DNA from: Massilia sp. METH4
GTDB lineage: Bacteria; Pseudomonadota; Gammaproteobacteria; Burkholderiales; Burkholderiaceae_D
Direction: 5' to 3'
Length of the DNA: 64,000 nucleotides
NCBI RefSeq assembly: GCF_037094685.1
Contig: NZ_CP146614.1
Span: 6,758,001-6,822,000, forward strand
Below the pieces are notes generated by a model. That model was not told where the DNA came from. It did no database searches and saw only the letters and a program-made list of their open reading frames with translations. The position numbers were made by a program, and so were the translations under genes. Of this stretch, positions 42,860 through 51,393 are shown piece by piece (the stretch's first letter is position 1; every line of letters begins with the position of its first letter).

Positions 42860-44065
42860 TTAGTGCGCGATGGCGTGGACGGACTTCCCTGACGCGGTCG
42901 ACCGCGGATGCAGCCGGTCCAACCGGCCGGACAACACCGTCAAGCCATAGGCGCCCAGCACCACCAGGGCGCCGATCCAGCCGGTATGCACGAGGCCGAA
43001 TTGGTCGACGATCTGGCCGCCGCCCCAGGCACCGCCGGCAATGCCGAGGTTGAACGCGGCGATGTTCAGGCCGGACGCCACGTCGACGGCGCGCGGCGTG
43101 TAATGTTCGGCCTGCTGCACGACGTACACCTGCAACCCTGCCACGTTGCCGAAGGCGACGGCACCCCACAGCAGCACGGTGAGCACGACCAGGTATTGGT
43201 TCGGCGCCGTGAACGTGAGCGCCAGCAGCACGGCGGCCAGGCCGAGGAAGATGATCTTCAGCGCGCCCACCGGGCCGCGCCGGTCCGCCAGCCTGCCACC
43301 CCAGATGTTACCGACCGCCACCGATACGCCATAGACCAGCATCACCAGGCCCACGGCGCTTTCGCCGAAGCCGGCCACGCGTTGCAGGATCGGCGCCAGG
43401 AACGTGAAGGCGATGAACGATCCGCCGTAGCCGACTGCGGTCATGGCGTACACGAGCAGCAGCCGCGGCTGCGCAAGCACCCTCGCCTGGTCGAGCAGGG
43501 AGGCCGGCTTCGCGTGGGCGATGTCCTTCGGCACGAACAGCAGGCTGCCGACGAACGCGACCACGCCCAATGCGGAGACCGCCAGGAAGGTTTCGCGCCA
43601 GCCGAAGTGCTGGCCGATGAAGGTGCCGAGCGGCACTCCGGTCACCAGCGCCACGGTCAGCCCCGTGAACATGATGGCGATCGCGCTGGCCGCCTTTTCC
43701 TTTGGCACGAGCGAGGTGGCGATCGTTGAACCGATCGAGAAGAACACACCGTGCGCCAGGCCCGTCAAGATGCGGGCCGCGACCAGCGACGCATAGCCGG
43801 GCGCCTGCCAGGCCAGCAGATTGCCGGCCGTGAACAGCACCATCAGCGCCAGCAGCAGGAGCTTGCGCGGCAGCCTGCCCGTGAGGGCCGTGAGCACGGG
43901 CGCGCCGACCGCCACGCCCAGCGCGTACAGGCTGACGAGGAGGCCAGCCGAAGGCAGGGTGACGCGCAGGTCGGCGGCGATGGTGGGCAACAGCCCGACG
44001 ATGACGAACTCGGTGGTGCCGATGGCGAAGGCGCTGATCGTCAGCGCCAGCAAGGCAATGGGCAT
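42860..44065 (-). CDS. MFS transporter, sugar/drug efflux (AraJ/DHA1) type
   Basis: A 401-aa inner-membrane protein with 12 membrane segments. It begins PIALLALTISAFAIGTTEFVIVGLLPTIAADL, the typical opening of the AraJ/YdhP/NepI subfamily, and has the motif-A-like GRLPRKLLLLALM loop after TM2. LAHGVFFSIGSTIATSLVP marks TM4-5. The family exports sugars, nucleosides or drugs; the substrate is not clear here. The ATG at 44065 follows AGGAG, and the frame to 44143 is not supported. Confidence 0.88.
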   Translation of the reverse strand: MPIALLALTISAFAIGTTEFVIVGLLPTIAADLRVTLPSAGLLVSLYALGVAVGAPVLTALTGRLPRKLLLLALMVLFTAGNLLAWQAPGYASLVAARILTGLAHGVFFSIGSTIATSLVPKEKAASAIAIMFTGLTVALVTGVPLGTFIGQHFGWRETFLAVSALGVVAFVGSLLFVPKDIAHAKPASLLDQARVLAQPRLLLVYAMTAVGYGGSFIAFTFLAPILQRVAGFGESAVGLVMLVYGVSVAVGNIWGGRLADRRGPVGALKIIFLGLAAVLLALTFTAPNQYLVVLTVLLWGAVAFGNVAGLQVYVVQQAEHYTPRAVDVASGLNIAAFNLGIAGGAWGGGQIVDQFGLVHTGWIGALVVLGAYGLTVLSGRLDRLHPRSTASGKSVHAIAH

Positions 44066-44177
44066 GGATGACTCCTGTAAAGTGACGCACGAGATTGGAT
44101 GACGTGCAGTATCCAGGGAGTCATTCTTTCGAAAAACCCACACTCAAGCAGAACATTTTTGACTCACCCGCAACAGT

Positions 44178-44390
44178 ATGCATAGGGAAGCCCTCACCAA
44201 GCTCGTCGAGCGCGAGATGCCTTACGGTAAATACAAGGGGCGCAAGCTGGCCGACCTGCCCGGCCACTACCTGGGCTGGATGGCCCGCGAAGGTTTTCCG
44301 AGAGGAGAATTGGGCGCACTGCTGGCGTTGATGTACGAGCTCGACCACAACAACCTGCGCAGCCTGCTCGACCCGCTGCGGCGCGGCTAG
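44178..44390 (+). CDS. DUF3820 family protein
   Basis: A 70-aa protein with the DUF3820 core MPYGKYKGRKLADLPGHYLGWMAREGFPRGELGALLALMYEL. This fold resembles small domains linked to exonuclease or nucleotide enzymes in other bacteria, but its own function is unknown. It converges on the PPC-domain gene with a 4-bp overlap of the stop regions. The start at 44178 is the first ATG in frame; no strong ribosome-binding site is seen. Confidence 0.8.
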   Translation: MHREALTKLVEREMPYGKYKGRKLADLPGHYLGWMAREGFPRGELGALLALMYELDHNNLRSLLDPLRRG

Positions 44391-44830
44391 CGGATCACCA
44401 GCTCCGGATAACCGGTAGCCCCATCGAGTTCACGGCCGAAGGCATGGCCGGGCAGCAGGGCCACGAGCACTTCGGCCGTCGTGCGCACGATGCATCCCGG
44501 CGCGACATGCCCGCCGAGCACGCGGCCTTCGCTGTCGGCCACCGTCATGTGCAGGTGCGCGCCATCCGGCGACACGGAACCGGCCAGCGTGAGGATTTCC
44601 ATATCACCCAGCAACTCGTCGGCCCCCGGGCGCCCGGCCAGGCGCAGCCGTGCCACGGACAGCGAACCGATGCCTTGCAGGACGAAGGCGGCGCCCTGGC
44701 CGCGCAAGGCGGTTTCGATGGCGCCGCGCAAGTCGTCGCCGGGGTACAGCCGCAGCGGCAAGGCGGCCATGGGAGTGCCCGCCGGCATGGCGGTGGAAGG
44801 GGTCGGGAACATGGTAATGGTTTCTGGCAT
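44387..44830 (-). CDS. PPC (DUF296) domain-containing protein
   Basis: A 147-aa protein. The PPC domain (about 20-140) is recognised from LPLRLYPGDDLRGAIETAL, VLQGIGSLSVARLR, LTLAGSVSPDGAHLHM and GGHVAPGCIVRTTAEVLV. Bacterial PPC proteins are small trimers, called DNA-binding by homology with plant AT-hook proteins, but there is no AT-hook here. The ATG at 44830 opens a 19-residue lead before the domain. The function is open. Confidence 0.8.
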   Translation of the reverse strand: MPETITMFPTPSTAMPAGTPMAALPLRLYPGDDLRGAIETALRGQGAAFVLQGIGSLSVARLRLAGRPGADELLGDMEILTLAGSVSPDGAHLHMTVADSEGRVLGGHVAPGCIVRTTAEVLVALLPGHAFGRELDGATGYPELVIR

Positions 44831-45046
44831 GAAAGGCTTCCGGGTCGTCGCAAACGTTACATTCACATACTGCTGTGTTACTTTTCCATTGGCCGTTGTC
44901 CTACAAAGCACCCTCCTCGACGCTTATAAAAAAGGCCATCCCTTGGGCCTAAGATGAGCGCTCCTTTACACGACTTGCACACGATGTCGAGTGTGACCAC
45001 AGGTTCCGTAAAGGATGTGCAATGTTCATCATACAAGGAGAGAACC

Positions 45047-45403
45047 ATGGCATCATCCAACCAAGATAACAAACAGGGCGGCAACAAGGGCAACAACCAG
45101 AGCGGCGACACCAGCAACCGCGGTTTCGCTTCGATGGACCCGCAGCGCCAGCGCGAAATCGCCTCCGAAGGCGGCCGCGCAGCCCACGCTTCCGGCAATG
45201 CGCATGAGTTCACCTCGGAAGAGGCCCGCAAGGCTGGCAGCATGAGCCACAAGAATGACGGCAACCGCCAGAGCGGCAACCAGGGCTCCAGCGGTGGCGG
45301 CAACCAGGGCAACCAAGGCTCCAGCGGCGGCGGCACCCGCGGCGGCTCGTCCGAGCAGCACGCCCAGGCCGGCCGGCAGAGCCACAAGAACGACAAGGGC
45401 TAA
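45047..45403 (+). CDS. KGG-repeat general stress protein
   Basis: A 118-aa, very hydrophilic, Gly/Asn/Gln/Ser-rich protein with stress-induced KGG-type repeats: RGFASMDPQRQREIASEGGRAAH, HEFTSEEARKAGSMSHK and SSEQHAQAGRQSHKN (read in parts). Similar proteins (GsiB, YciG, con-10) accumulate in stress and stationary phase and are mostly disordered. AAGGAGAG precedes the ATG. The 216 bp upstream (44831-45046) contain no other gene. It is followed by three tandem terminators, which fits strong expression. Confidence 0.88.
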   Translation: MASSNQDNKQGGNKGNNQSGDTSNRGFASMDPQRQREIASEGGRAAHASGNAHEFTSEEARKAGSMSHKNDGNRQSGNQGSSGGGNQGNQGSSGGGTRGGSSEQHAQAGRQSHKNDKG

Positions 45404-45461
45404 ACGCAGCCAGTCGTTCCGATGCGCTGAGGCGCAGCCCCCGGCCATTCGGGGGCACGAA

Positions 45462-45489
45462 AGCCGCCCGATGGGCGGCTTTCTCATTT
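45462..45489 (+). terminator. Rho-independent terminator, copy 1 of 3
   Basis: Stem agccgccc (45462-45469) / gggcggct (45473-45480) followed by ttctcattt. It is the first of three near-identical units 35 bp apart after the KGG gene. Confidence 0.88.
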
Positions 45490-45496
45490 GCTCCCT

Positions 45497-45525
45497 AGCC
45501 GCCCGATGGGCGGCTTTCTCATTTT
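45497..45525 (+). terminator. Rho-independent terminator, copy 2 of 3
   Basis: Stem agccgccc (45497-45504) / gggcggct (45508-45515) followed by ttctcatttt. It is identical in stem and loop to copy 1. Confidence 0.88.
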
Positions 45526-45531
45526 CCCCCT

Positions 45532-45559
45532 AGCCGCCCGATGGGCAGCTTTCTCTTTT
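45532..45559 (+). terminator. Rho-independent terminator, copy 3 of 3, with an IS at its tail
   Basis: Stem agccgccc (45532-45539) / gggcagct (45543-45550), with one mismatch against the other copies, followed by ttctctttt. The last eight bases are the target duplication of the adjoining IS1595 derivative. Confidence 0.82.
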
Positions 45560-46054
45560 GGCGCTGTTCGCGAACGCTAGGCTTTCCCTGAATCACGGAA
45601 CTTTCAGGGCCTATCGATGTCAACAGCGACCTGAGCCATGCCTGTCCGGCGCCACGCCGACACGTAACCAGTGCGACGGCGCGGTGAGCACGGCGGCGTC
45701 CAGCACCCGTTGCCAGCCCGTGTAATTGGCGAGGTATCGACTGGCGACACCGTTGAACCGGCGAAGCCACGTCTTGAAGCGGCCATGCCAGCCGTTCACG
45801 TTCTGGATGTGAACGGCTTCCCGCACTCTCTCCCCGCCCTGCACGTTCACCGATTCGTGCGTGATGCCCGCCTGCCGCGCAAACCCCCCGTAAGCCTTCG
45901 CACCATCGCTGACGAGAATGACGTCCGGCGCCAGCACGGGCAGCAAGTGCCGGGCCAATTGTCCCGCGCTGACCGGCCCGCGCCCGGTCACGAAATCGTA
46001 CGTGAGCTTGTTGCGGTCGCGGGCGACGAGAATGCAGCAATCGCGAACAGCGCC
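45560..46054 (-). mobile_element. MITE-like, internally deleted IS1595 derivative (495 bp)
   Basis: The transposase end is complete: ggcgctgttcgcgaacgcta begins at 45560. The other end is cut down to 14 bp of inverted repeat (tcgcgaacagcgcc, 46041-46054), joined directly to transposase codon 187. Flanks TCTCTTTT (45552-45559) and TCTCGTTT (46055-46062) match at 7 of 8 bases, as expected for an old 8-bp duplication. Compared with the full element, about 630 bp are missing. Both ends remain, so the full copy's transposase might act on it. Confidence 0.85.
45620..46036 (-). pseudogene. IS1595 transposase remnant (C-terminal 138 codons)
   Basis: In the transposase frame this encodes the equivalent of residues 187-324 of the complete copy at 5100-6074, with roughly six differences in the last 120 residues. 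Residues 1-186, including the zinc-ribbon and the catalytic ADET aspartate, are deleted. VSDGAKAY and NGWHGRFK remain. It cannot be an active transposase. Confidence 0.88.
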
Positions 46055-46091
46055 TCTCGTTTACCCCGATTGCCGCCAGACGAAGTCCCGC

Positions 46092-47042
46092 TCACCTCAA
46101 CCTTACGATCGTCCAACGTTTCCTTGCCGCTTCGTCCTCCCCGGGCGCCGGTCCGCGCGGCCATGCCGGCAGCTTCAACAGCCCCATCGTCAGCGCGCAG
46201 CCGGCCAGGATCACGCCGCAGCACAGCGCCATGCGCAGCGTAAACGGTTCTCCCAGGAACAGCCCGCCCCACAGCACGCCGAAGGCGGGAATCAGGAACA
46301 GCGAGCCCATCGCCCTGCTCGCGCCCAGGCGGGCGATCAAGTCGTAGAACAGCACGTACACGAAGGACGTGCACAGCGCGCAGAGTGCCACGAGCGCCGT
46401 CCACGCTTCCAGGCCCGGCGTCGTTTCCGGCCACGTCGCCGCCATCGGCAATGCCAGCAGCACGGCGGCCGCCACCTGGCTGCCGCCCGCGATCGCCAGC
46501 GGCGGCACCTGTGCCATGTGGCGCTTGATGAAATTACCGGTGAAGCCGTACAGCAAGGTCGCCGCCAGGCAGGCGAAGGCGGCGGCCAGCGTTTGCCACA
46601 GGGCGCCTCCGCCAAGGTGCACCTTGTCGGCCACCAGCAGGACCACGCCCGCGAACCCGATCGCCAGCCCGGCCATGCGCTGTACCGTCAGCCGGTCGCC
46701 CAGCCAGATGGCGCCGATGAGCGCCGCGAACAGTGGCGTGGTCGACGACAGGATGGACGACAGCCCGGCGGGAATGGCCAGCGCGGCGAAATTGAACAGA
46801 ATGAACGGCAGCGCCACGTTCGTGACGCCGACCAGGGCAATACCCTTCCAGTGCCGCAGCGTCTCGCCCGCCACGCCGCGCCACAGCAGGATCGGCAGCA
46901 TCAGCAGCGCCGCCAGGATGGCCCGCGCCCCGGCCATCGCCACCGGTCCGAATGCCGGCGCGGCGATGCGGATGAACAGGTACGATGCCCCCCAGATCGC
47001 CCCCACCAGCACCAGCTGGCCCACATCGGCTCGCCTCATCAT
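46092..47042 (-). CDS. EamA/DMT family transporter
   Basis: A 316-aa inner-membrane protein with ten membrane segments in two EamA halves (about 8-140 and 155-290). Typical parts are VGAIWGASYLFIRIAAPAFGPVAMAGARAILAALLMLP, NFAALAIPAGLSSILSSTTPLFAALIGAIWLGDRLT and LIPAFGVLWGGLFLGEPFTLRMA. The family exports amino acids and metabolites; the substrate is not known. AAGGGGGG precedes the ATG. Its 3' end lies 37 bp from the MITE-like element. Confidence 0.9.
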   Translation of the reverse strand: MMRRADVGQLVLVGAIWGASYLFIRIAAPAFGPVAMAGARAILAALLMLPILLWRGVAGETLRHWKGIALVGVTNVALPFILFNFAALAIPAGLSSILSSTTPLFAALIGAIWLGDRLTVQRMAGLAIGFAGVVLLVADKVHLGGGALWQTLAAAFACLAATLLYGFTGNFIKRHMAQVPPLAIAGGSQVAAAVLLALPMAATWPETTPGLEAWTALVALCALCTSFVYVLFYDLIARLGASRAMGSLFLIPAFGVLWGGLFLGEPFTLRMALCCGVILAGCALTMGLLKLPAWPRGPAPGEDEAARKRWTIVRLR

Positions 47043-47108
47043 GCCCCCCTTTCTTGTTGTCGGGGGATCATTTTCACCGGACCGCTGGCTCCATCCAAGG
47101 GCCAGCGT

Positions 47109-49271
47109 TCATCGATCCGATGGAGCCAGGGCGGGCACCGGGGCCGTGACGTCCAGGCGCCGGCCGTCGCGGAGCATGCGTTCGAAGTCGGCGGCGGGCA
47201 CGGGCTGGCTGAACAGGTAACCTTGCAGCTGGTCGCAACCGAGCTCGCGCAGGAAAGCCATCTGTTCCACCGTCTCCACGCCTTCGGCCACGATCTCCTG
47301 CCTCAGCTGCTGGGCCATCGTGACGATCGCGCGCGCGATCGCACAATCGTTTTCCTCGAGGGGCAGGCCGACGACGAAGGAGCGGTCGATCTTCAGCGTG
47401 CTGATCGGGAATTTCTTCAGGTAGGCCAGGCTGGAATAGCCGGTGCCGAAGTCGTCCAGCGCCAGCGCCAGGCCCATCGCCACCAGCTCGTTCATGATCG
47501 CGATCGCGGCCTCGGCGCCGCGCACCAGCAGGCTCTCCGTGATCTCCACCATGATCTGCTCGGGGTGAACACGGTGGCGCGCCAGCACGTCGGCCATGCG
47601 CCGCGGCAGGCTGCGGTCGAACTGGCGCGCCGACAGGTTGACGGCGACCGGCGGCATGACCAGACCGGCGTCGTGCCAGGCGCGGATCTGGCGGCATGCT
47701 TCCTCGATCACCCAGTTGCCGAGCTCCACGATCAGGCCGGTTTCCTCCGCCACCGGGATGAACACGCCCGGCGACACGAGCCCGCGCACCGGGTGCCGCC
47801 AGCGCAGCAGCGCCTCGGCGCCCACGATCCTGCCGCTGCGCAGGCTCACCTTTGGCTGGTAGTACAGCAGCAACTGGCCGTTCGCCAGCGCGTCGCGCAA
47901 CTCGCCTTCGATGCGCAGGTGTTCCTTCACGCGCTGGTTCATCTCCTCGGAAAAGAACAGCATCGCCGGCTCCACGCTGGTGCCGGCCCGCGCTGCCGCC
48001 ACGTCCGCGCCGCGCAACAGCGCGTCGGGATCCTGGGCATCCTCCGGCCAGACGGCGATGCCGACGTGGCTGCCGACCTGCAGCGAGTGCGTCCCCACGG
48101 CGACCGGGACCGCCAGCGCGTCGGCAAGCTTCCTGGCCACCAGCGCCGCGTGCTCGCGGCGCTCGACGCTGGGCAGGGCGATGGCGAACTTGCCGCCATC
48201 GAGCCGCGCCAGGATATCGCCCTCGCGCAGCCGTGAACGCAGCACCCGCCCCGCTTCGACCAGCACCGCATTGCCCACGTCGTGGCCGAGCGTGTCGGCG
48301 ATCGCCCCGAGCCGGGTGATCTCCACGACCAGCAGCGCGCCATGTTCGCGGCTGCGCCGCGCCGCTGCCATGGCCTGCCCCAGCAACTGCATCAGCAGGC
48401 CCTGGTTGGGAAGGCCCGTCAAGGCATCGTAGTTGGCCATGCGCTGCATGCGCGCCTCGGCATCCTTGCGCAGGCTGATGTCGCTGAACAGCGCGAAGGT
48501 ATGACTGACCTGGCCGTGCCCGTCGCGCACGGCGCCCACCACCGCCGACAGCGGGAACAGTTCGCCATTCTTGCGGCGCCCCACGATCTCGCGGCGCCAC
48601 GGGCCGGCACCGCTCATCGCGGCCCGCACGCGCGTGCGGAAGTCGGCATCGTGCGGGTGCGCGCGCAGCAGGTCGGGCGACTTGCCGAGCGCGTCGGCCA
48701 GCGTGTAGCCGGTGATGCGCGTGAAAGCGTCGTTGACCGAGACAATGCGCCCGTTCGCATCGGCGACCAGCACGCCCTGGTCGCTGTCTTCGATGATGCG
48801 GACATGCAGGCTGTTTTTCTCGCTCGCCGACAGCCCATCCTTCACGCGCGCCAGTCGCACGTGCATCCCCGCCGTCTCGCCCGCCTCGTCCTTCACCAGC
48901 GTGATCGACAGCCGCACCCAGATCGTGTCGCCGGATTTCTTGCGGCGGCGGACCTCGGTGCGCGCCAGGTCGGTCCCTACCACCAGCTCGACGATGCTGT
49001 TGTCGTCGTCGTCATCCGTGTAGAGGAACAGCACGTGCTGGCCCACCGCTTCCGCGGCCGTGTAGCCGAACATGCGCGCGGCACCGGTGCTCCAGCCGGT
49101 GACATAGCCGGCCAGGTCCAGCTCGAGCGAGGCCTCCGGCGGTTCCGCTTCGTCGCGCACGGCAACCAGCTCCGCTTCCAGACGGTCGAGCGTGGCCGCC
49201 AGCACGCCGCCGCGCTGCGCGCGCGCCGCGCGGCACAGGTCGAGGCAACGCGCGAGAGCCGTGTCATCCAT
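47109..49271 (-). CDS. PAS-PAS-GGDEF-EAL cyclic-di-GMP phosphodiesterase
   Basis: A 720-aa cytoplasmic signalling protein. PAS domains are at about 45-145 and 155-275 (VLVADANGRIVSVNDAFTRITGYT). The GGDEF domain (about 285-440) keeps NYDALTGLPN but has DGGKF at the active site, so it is probably inactive as a cyclase. The EAL domain (about 455-705) has the catalytic set EALLRWRHP, NLSARQF, EITES, DDFGTGYSSL, KIDRSFV and EGVET. It should degrade c-di-GMP in response to a PAS-sensed signal. It overlaps the upstream HDOD gene by 8 bp. Confidence 0.92.
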   Translation of the reverse strand: MDDTALARCLDLCRAARAQRGGVLAATLDRLEAELVAVRDEAEPPEASLELDLAGYVTGWSTGAARMFGYTAAEAVGQHVLFLYTDDDDDNSIVELVVGTDLARTEVRRRKKSGDTIWVRLSITLVKDEAGETAGMHVRLARVKDGLSASEKNSLHVRIIEDSDQGVLVADANGRIVSVNDAFTRITGYTLADALGKSPDLLRAHPHDADFRTRVRAAMSGAGPWRREIVGRRKNGELFPLSAVVGAVRDGHGQVSHTFALFSDISLRKDAEARMQRMANYDALTGLPNQGLLMQLLGQAMAAARRSREHGALLVVEITRLGAIADTLGHDVGNAVLVEAGRVLRSRLREGDILARLDGGKFAIALPSVERREHAALVARKLADALAVPVAVGTHSLQVGSHVGIAVWPEDAQDPDALLRGADVAAARAGTSVEPAMLFFSEEMNQRVKEHLRIEGELRDALANGQLLLYYQPKVSLRSGRIVGAEALLRWRHPVRGLVSPGVFIPVAEETGLIVELGNWVIEEACRQIRAWHDAGLVMPPVAVNLSARQFDRSLPRRMADVLARHRVHPEQIMVEITESLLVRGAEAAIAIMNELVAMGLALALDDFGTGYSSLAYLKKFPISTLKIDRSFVVGLPLEENDCAIARAIVTMAQQLRQEIVAEGVETVEQMAFLRELGCDQLQGYLFSQPVPAADFERMLRDGRRLDVTAPVPALAPSDR

Positions 49272-50214
49272 GGGTACTGCCCGCCACGTTGCCCGTCACG
49301 CCCAGCATCCACAAATTGGCCTCGACCACCATCGCGTTGAAGTCGCCGGGCGCCAGCTGGGCTTCTTCGAGCGCGGCCGCGACGGTGTCGAAATCGGCGC
49401 TTTCGGCCGCCTCCACCAGCGCCAGCAGCTTGCCCAGCTCGCCGTGGCGGTCCAGCAGCGCGCGTTGCACGACGTCGGCGATCGCCAGCGGCGCCAGCAC
49501 CTCGGCCAGTGGCGCGCCGAACAGCACGCCCAGCAGGGAGAACATGCCGGTCATGAAGGCCAGCTCCTGCTTCAGCCGGTCCATGCCGGTGGCGCGCGCC
49601 AGCAGTTCCATGAGGCGGGCCCGCACCGACACCCTGGCCAGCAACATCGCCGAACGCTCGTCGCCGTTGCTGGCGGCGAACAGCATCAGGTTCAGCCAGC
49701 GGCGCAGTTGCTGCCGGCCCAGCAGCAGGATGGCCTGGGCAAAGTTGGTGACCTTGCGCCCGGCCCCCATGCCGAGCGAATTGACCAGCCGCAGCAGGTG
49801 GTAGGACAGCGTGGGGTCGCGGCGCAGCAGTTCCTCGATTTCATGCGTGTCGGCGTCGACGTTCACCCGCTGCACGAGCTCCAGTGCCAGGGCGCGCGAT
49901 GTCGACTGCTTGCCCGTGGCGCGGGCCGGCGGCGCCAGCGCCCAGGTGCCTTCGATCCAGGTCACGTGTGGCGGCAGGGAAGCGCCGGGTGGCGCATCGG
50001 CATGCATGGTGCGGTCCGCCGGCAGGAGGCGCCACCCGGCATTGTGCAGCGGCGTGGCGCAGGCGCTGGGCAGGCCGGCGCGGTAATGGCAGGGAAAGCG
50101 CGCCGCCAGCTGGAGCAGCGGTGCGGCGGGTTCGGGGGGATGTCGCGTAGCCAGCACCAGGCCGGCAGGAATGCCTTTGCGATCGGCAAGCAGCTGCAGG
50201 AAGAACGTGTTCAT
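49264..50214 (-). CDS. HDOD domain signalling protein
   Basis: A 316-aa protein. The HDOD domain (about 105-300) is seen in ALALELVQRVNVDADTHEIEELLRRDPTLSYHLLRLVNSLGMG, QAILLLGRQQLRRWLNLML and FMTGMFSLLGVLFGAPLAEVL. HDOD proteins lack the HD metal residues and act as signalling adaptors. The first 100 residues may be a worn EAL-like or other sensor domain, as in YuxH-type EAL-HDOD proteins, but no EAL motif remains. Gene overlap with the EAL phosphodiesterase suggests they work together. Confidence 0.83.
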   Translation of the reverse strand: MNTFFLQLLADRKGIPAGLVLATRHPPEPAAPLLQLAARFPCHYRAGLPSACATPLHNAGWRLLPADRTMHADAPPGASLPPHVTWIEGTWALAPPARATGKQSTSRALALELVQRVNVDADTHEIEELLRRDPTLSYHLLRLVNSLGMGAGRKVTNFAQAILLLGRQQLRRWLNLMLFAASNGDERSAMLLARVSVRARLMELLARATGMDRLKQELAFMTGMFSLLGVLFGAPLAEVLAPLAIADVVQRALLDRHGELGKLLALVEAAESADFDTVAAALEEAQLAPGDFNAMVVEANLWMLGVTGNVAGSTHG

Positions 50215-50324
50215 GGGCGGACCTCGGAAAGGACGATCCTGATGCTACCGCGAACTAGTTGGTCATAGTCAACTATTACCGCAAGCCAATAGGCCAAACA
50301 ACGCCGAGGTTTGACGTGCCGCAA

Positions 50325-51245
50325 TCAAGCCGTGGGAAGATGGCGGCACATGCGATCGAACAGCGCGGCACCGCGCATGCGCGCCAGCCACCATTGCAGC
50401 GCCGCGCCGGTTTCGCCGGTGCGCCAGGCCAGGTAGAAAGTTTCGTCGGGTTTCGGTTCCTCCACTTCCTTCTCGACGAGAAGGCCGGCGGCGACCGCGG
50501 CGCGCGCGCAGGGCTCGGGCAGGAAGCCGAAGCCGAGGCCGGCAACCTGGTACTGCACCTTCGATGCCATGTCGGGCACGGTCAGCGTATCCTGGCCCAG
50601 CAGCAGGCCGACGGTGCGGGGCGCCATCTGGCGCGCGGAATCGGCCATGGCCACGGCGCGGTGCTGCTGCAGGTGGATGCGGCCCAGCCTGCCCTCCACG
50701 GCCGCCAGCGGGTGCGTGGGGGCGACCGCGAAGACCCAGCGCAGCGTGCCGATCGGCTCGGAGACATAGCCGCCGCCGGCCGGGCCATCGCCCGGCGCGC
50801 CGATCACCAGGTCCACGCGCCGGTCGAGCAAGGCTTCCCAGGTGCCGGACAGGGCCTCGCGCACGATGCGCAGGCGGGTCTGCTGGGCCACCTCGTAGAA
50901 GGCGCGGATATCGTCGCCGAACGCCAGGCTGGAAAACATGGAATCGTGGCCGATCGCCAGCTCGGTCTCCCAGCCCGACGCCACGCGGCGCACGCGGTGT
51001 TCCAGGTCCTGTGCCGCGCGCAGCAGGTAGCGCCCCTCCTTCAACAGTTCGCGGCCCGCCTTCGTCAACTCCACTTTCGGGCCGTTGCGCTCGAATACCT
51101 GCACCCCGAGATCATCCTCGAGCTTGCCGACCGTGTACGAAATGGTCGAAGGCACGCGGTGCAGTTCCTTGCCGGCGGCGGAAAACGAACCGCGGCGGTC
51201 GATCGCGTCGACGATCTGCAGGGCTTCCAGGCTGAGTCTGAGCAT
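50325..51245 (-). CDS. LysR family transcriptional regulator
   Basis: A 306-aa regulator. The N-terminal winged helix (about 1-62) reads LSLEALQIVDAIDRRGSFSAAGKELHRVPSTISYTVGKLEDDLGVQVFERNG, a standard LTTR helix-turn-helix. The effector-binding domain covers about 90-300, with ELAIGHDSMF and DRRVDLVIGAPGDGPAGGGY. It is divergent from the pirin gene with 148 bp between starts, a classic arrangement for LTTR control of a neighbour. Relatives next to pirin genes are common in proteobacteria. Confidence 0.92.
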   Translation of the reverse strand: MLRLSLEALQIVDAIDRRGSFSAAGKELHRVPSTISYTVGKLEDDLGVQVFERNGPKVELTKAGRELLKEGRYLLRAAQDLEHRVRRVASGWETELAIGHDSMFSSLAFGDDIRAFYEVAQQTRLRIVREALSGTWEALLDRRVDLVIGAPGDGPAGGGYVSEPIGTLRWVFAVAPTHPLAAVEGRLGRIHLQQHRAVAMADSARQMAPRTVGLLLGQDTLTVPDMASKVQYQVAGLGFGFLPEPCARAAVAAGLLVEKEVEEPKPDETFYLAWRTGETGAALQWWLARMRGAALFDRMCRHLPTA

Positions 51246-51255
51246 GTTCGAGGCT

Positions 51256-51272
51256 TTCGATATTTTCGATAG
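51256..51272. promoter_or_regulatory. Candidate LysR operator
   Basis: ttcgatattttcgatag (51256-51272) holds two copies of TTCGATA/G spaced 9 bp apart, each containing the palindrome TCGA. It starts 11 bp before the LysR start codon in the LysR/pirin intergenic region. It only loosely fits the T-N11-A pattern. Confidence 0.3.
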
Positions 51273-51393
51273 TACGGGGGTAAATTTTCCGTTTTTTTCT
51301 TATCCGGAGCGGGCGTATAGTGCCTACATCCGAGCTGCGAACACTGCAAAAACGGTGTTCGAAACGATCGCAAACAACATTAAGGAGCATATC

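Noticed and set aside
45519..46040. A 173-codon frame across the deleted IS1595 and the terminators
   Set aside because: It is out of frame with the transposase and runs into the terminator repeats; the true remnant is in another frame (45620-46036).
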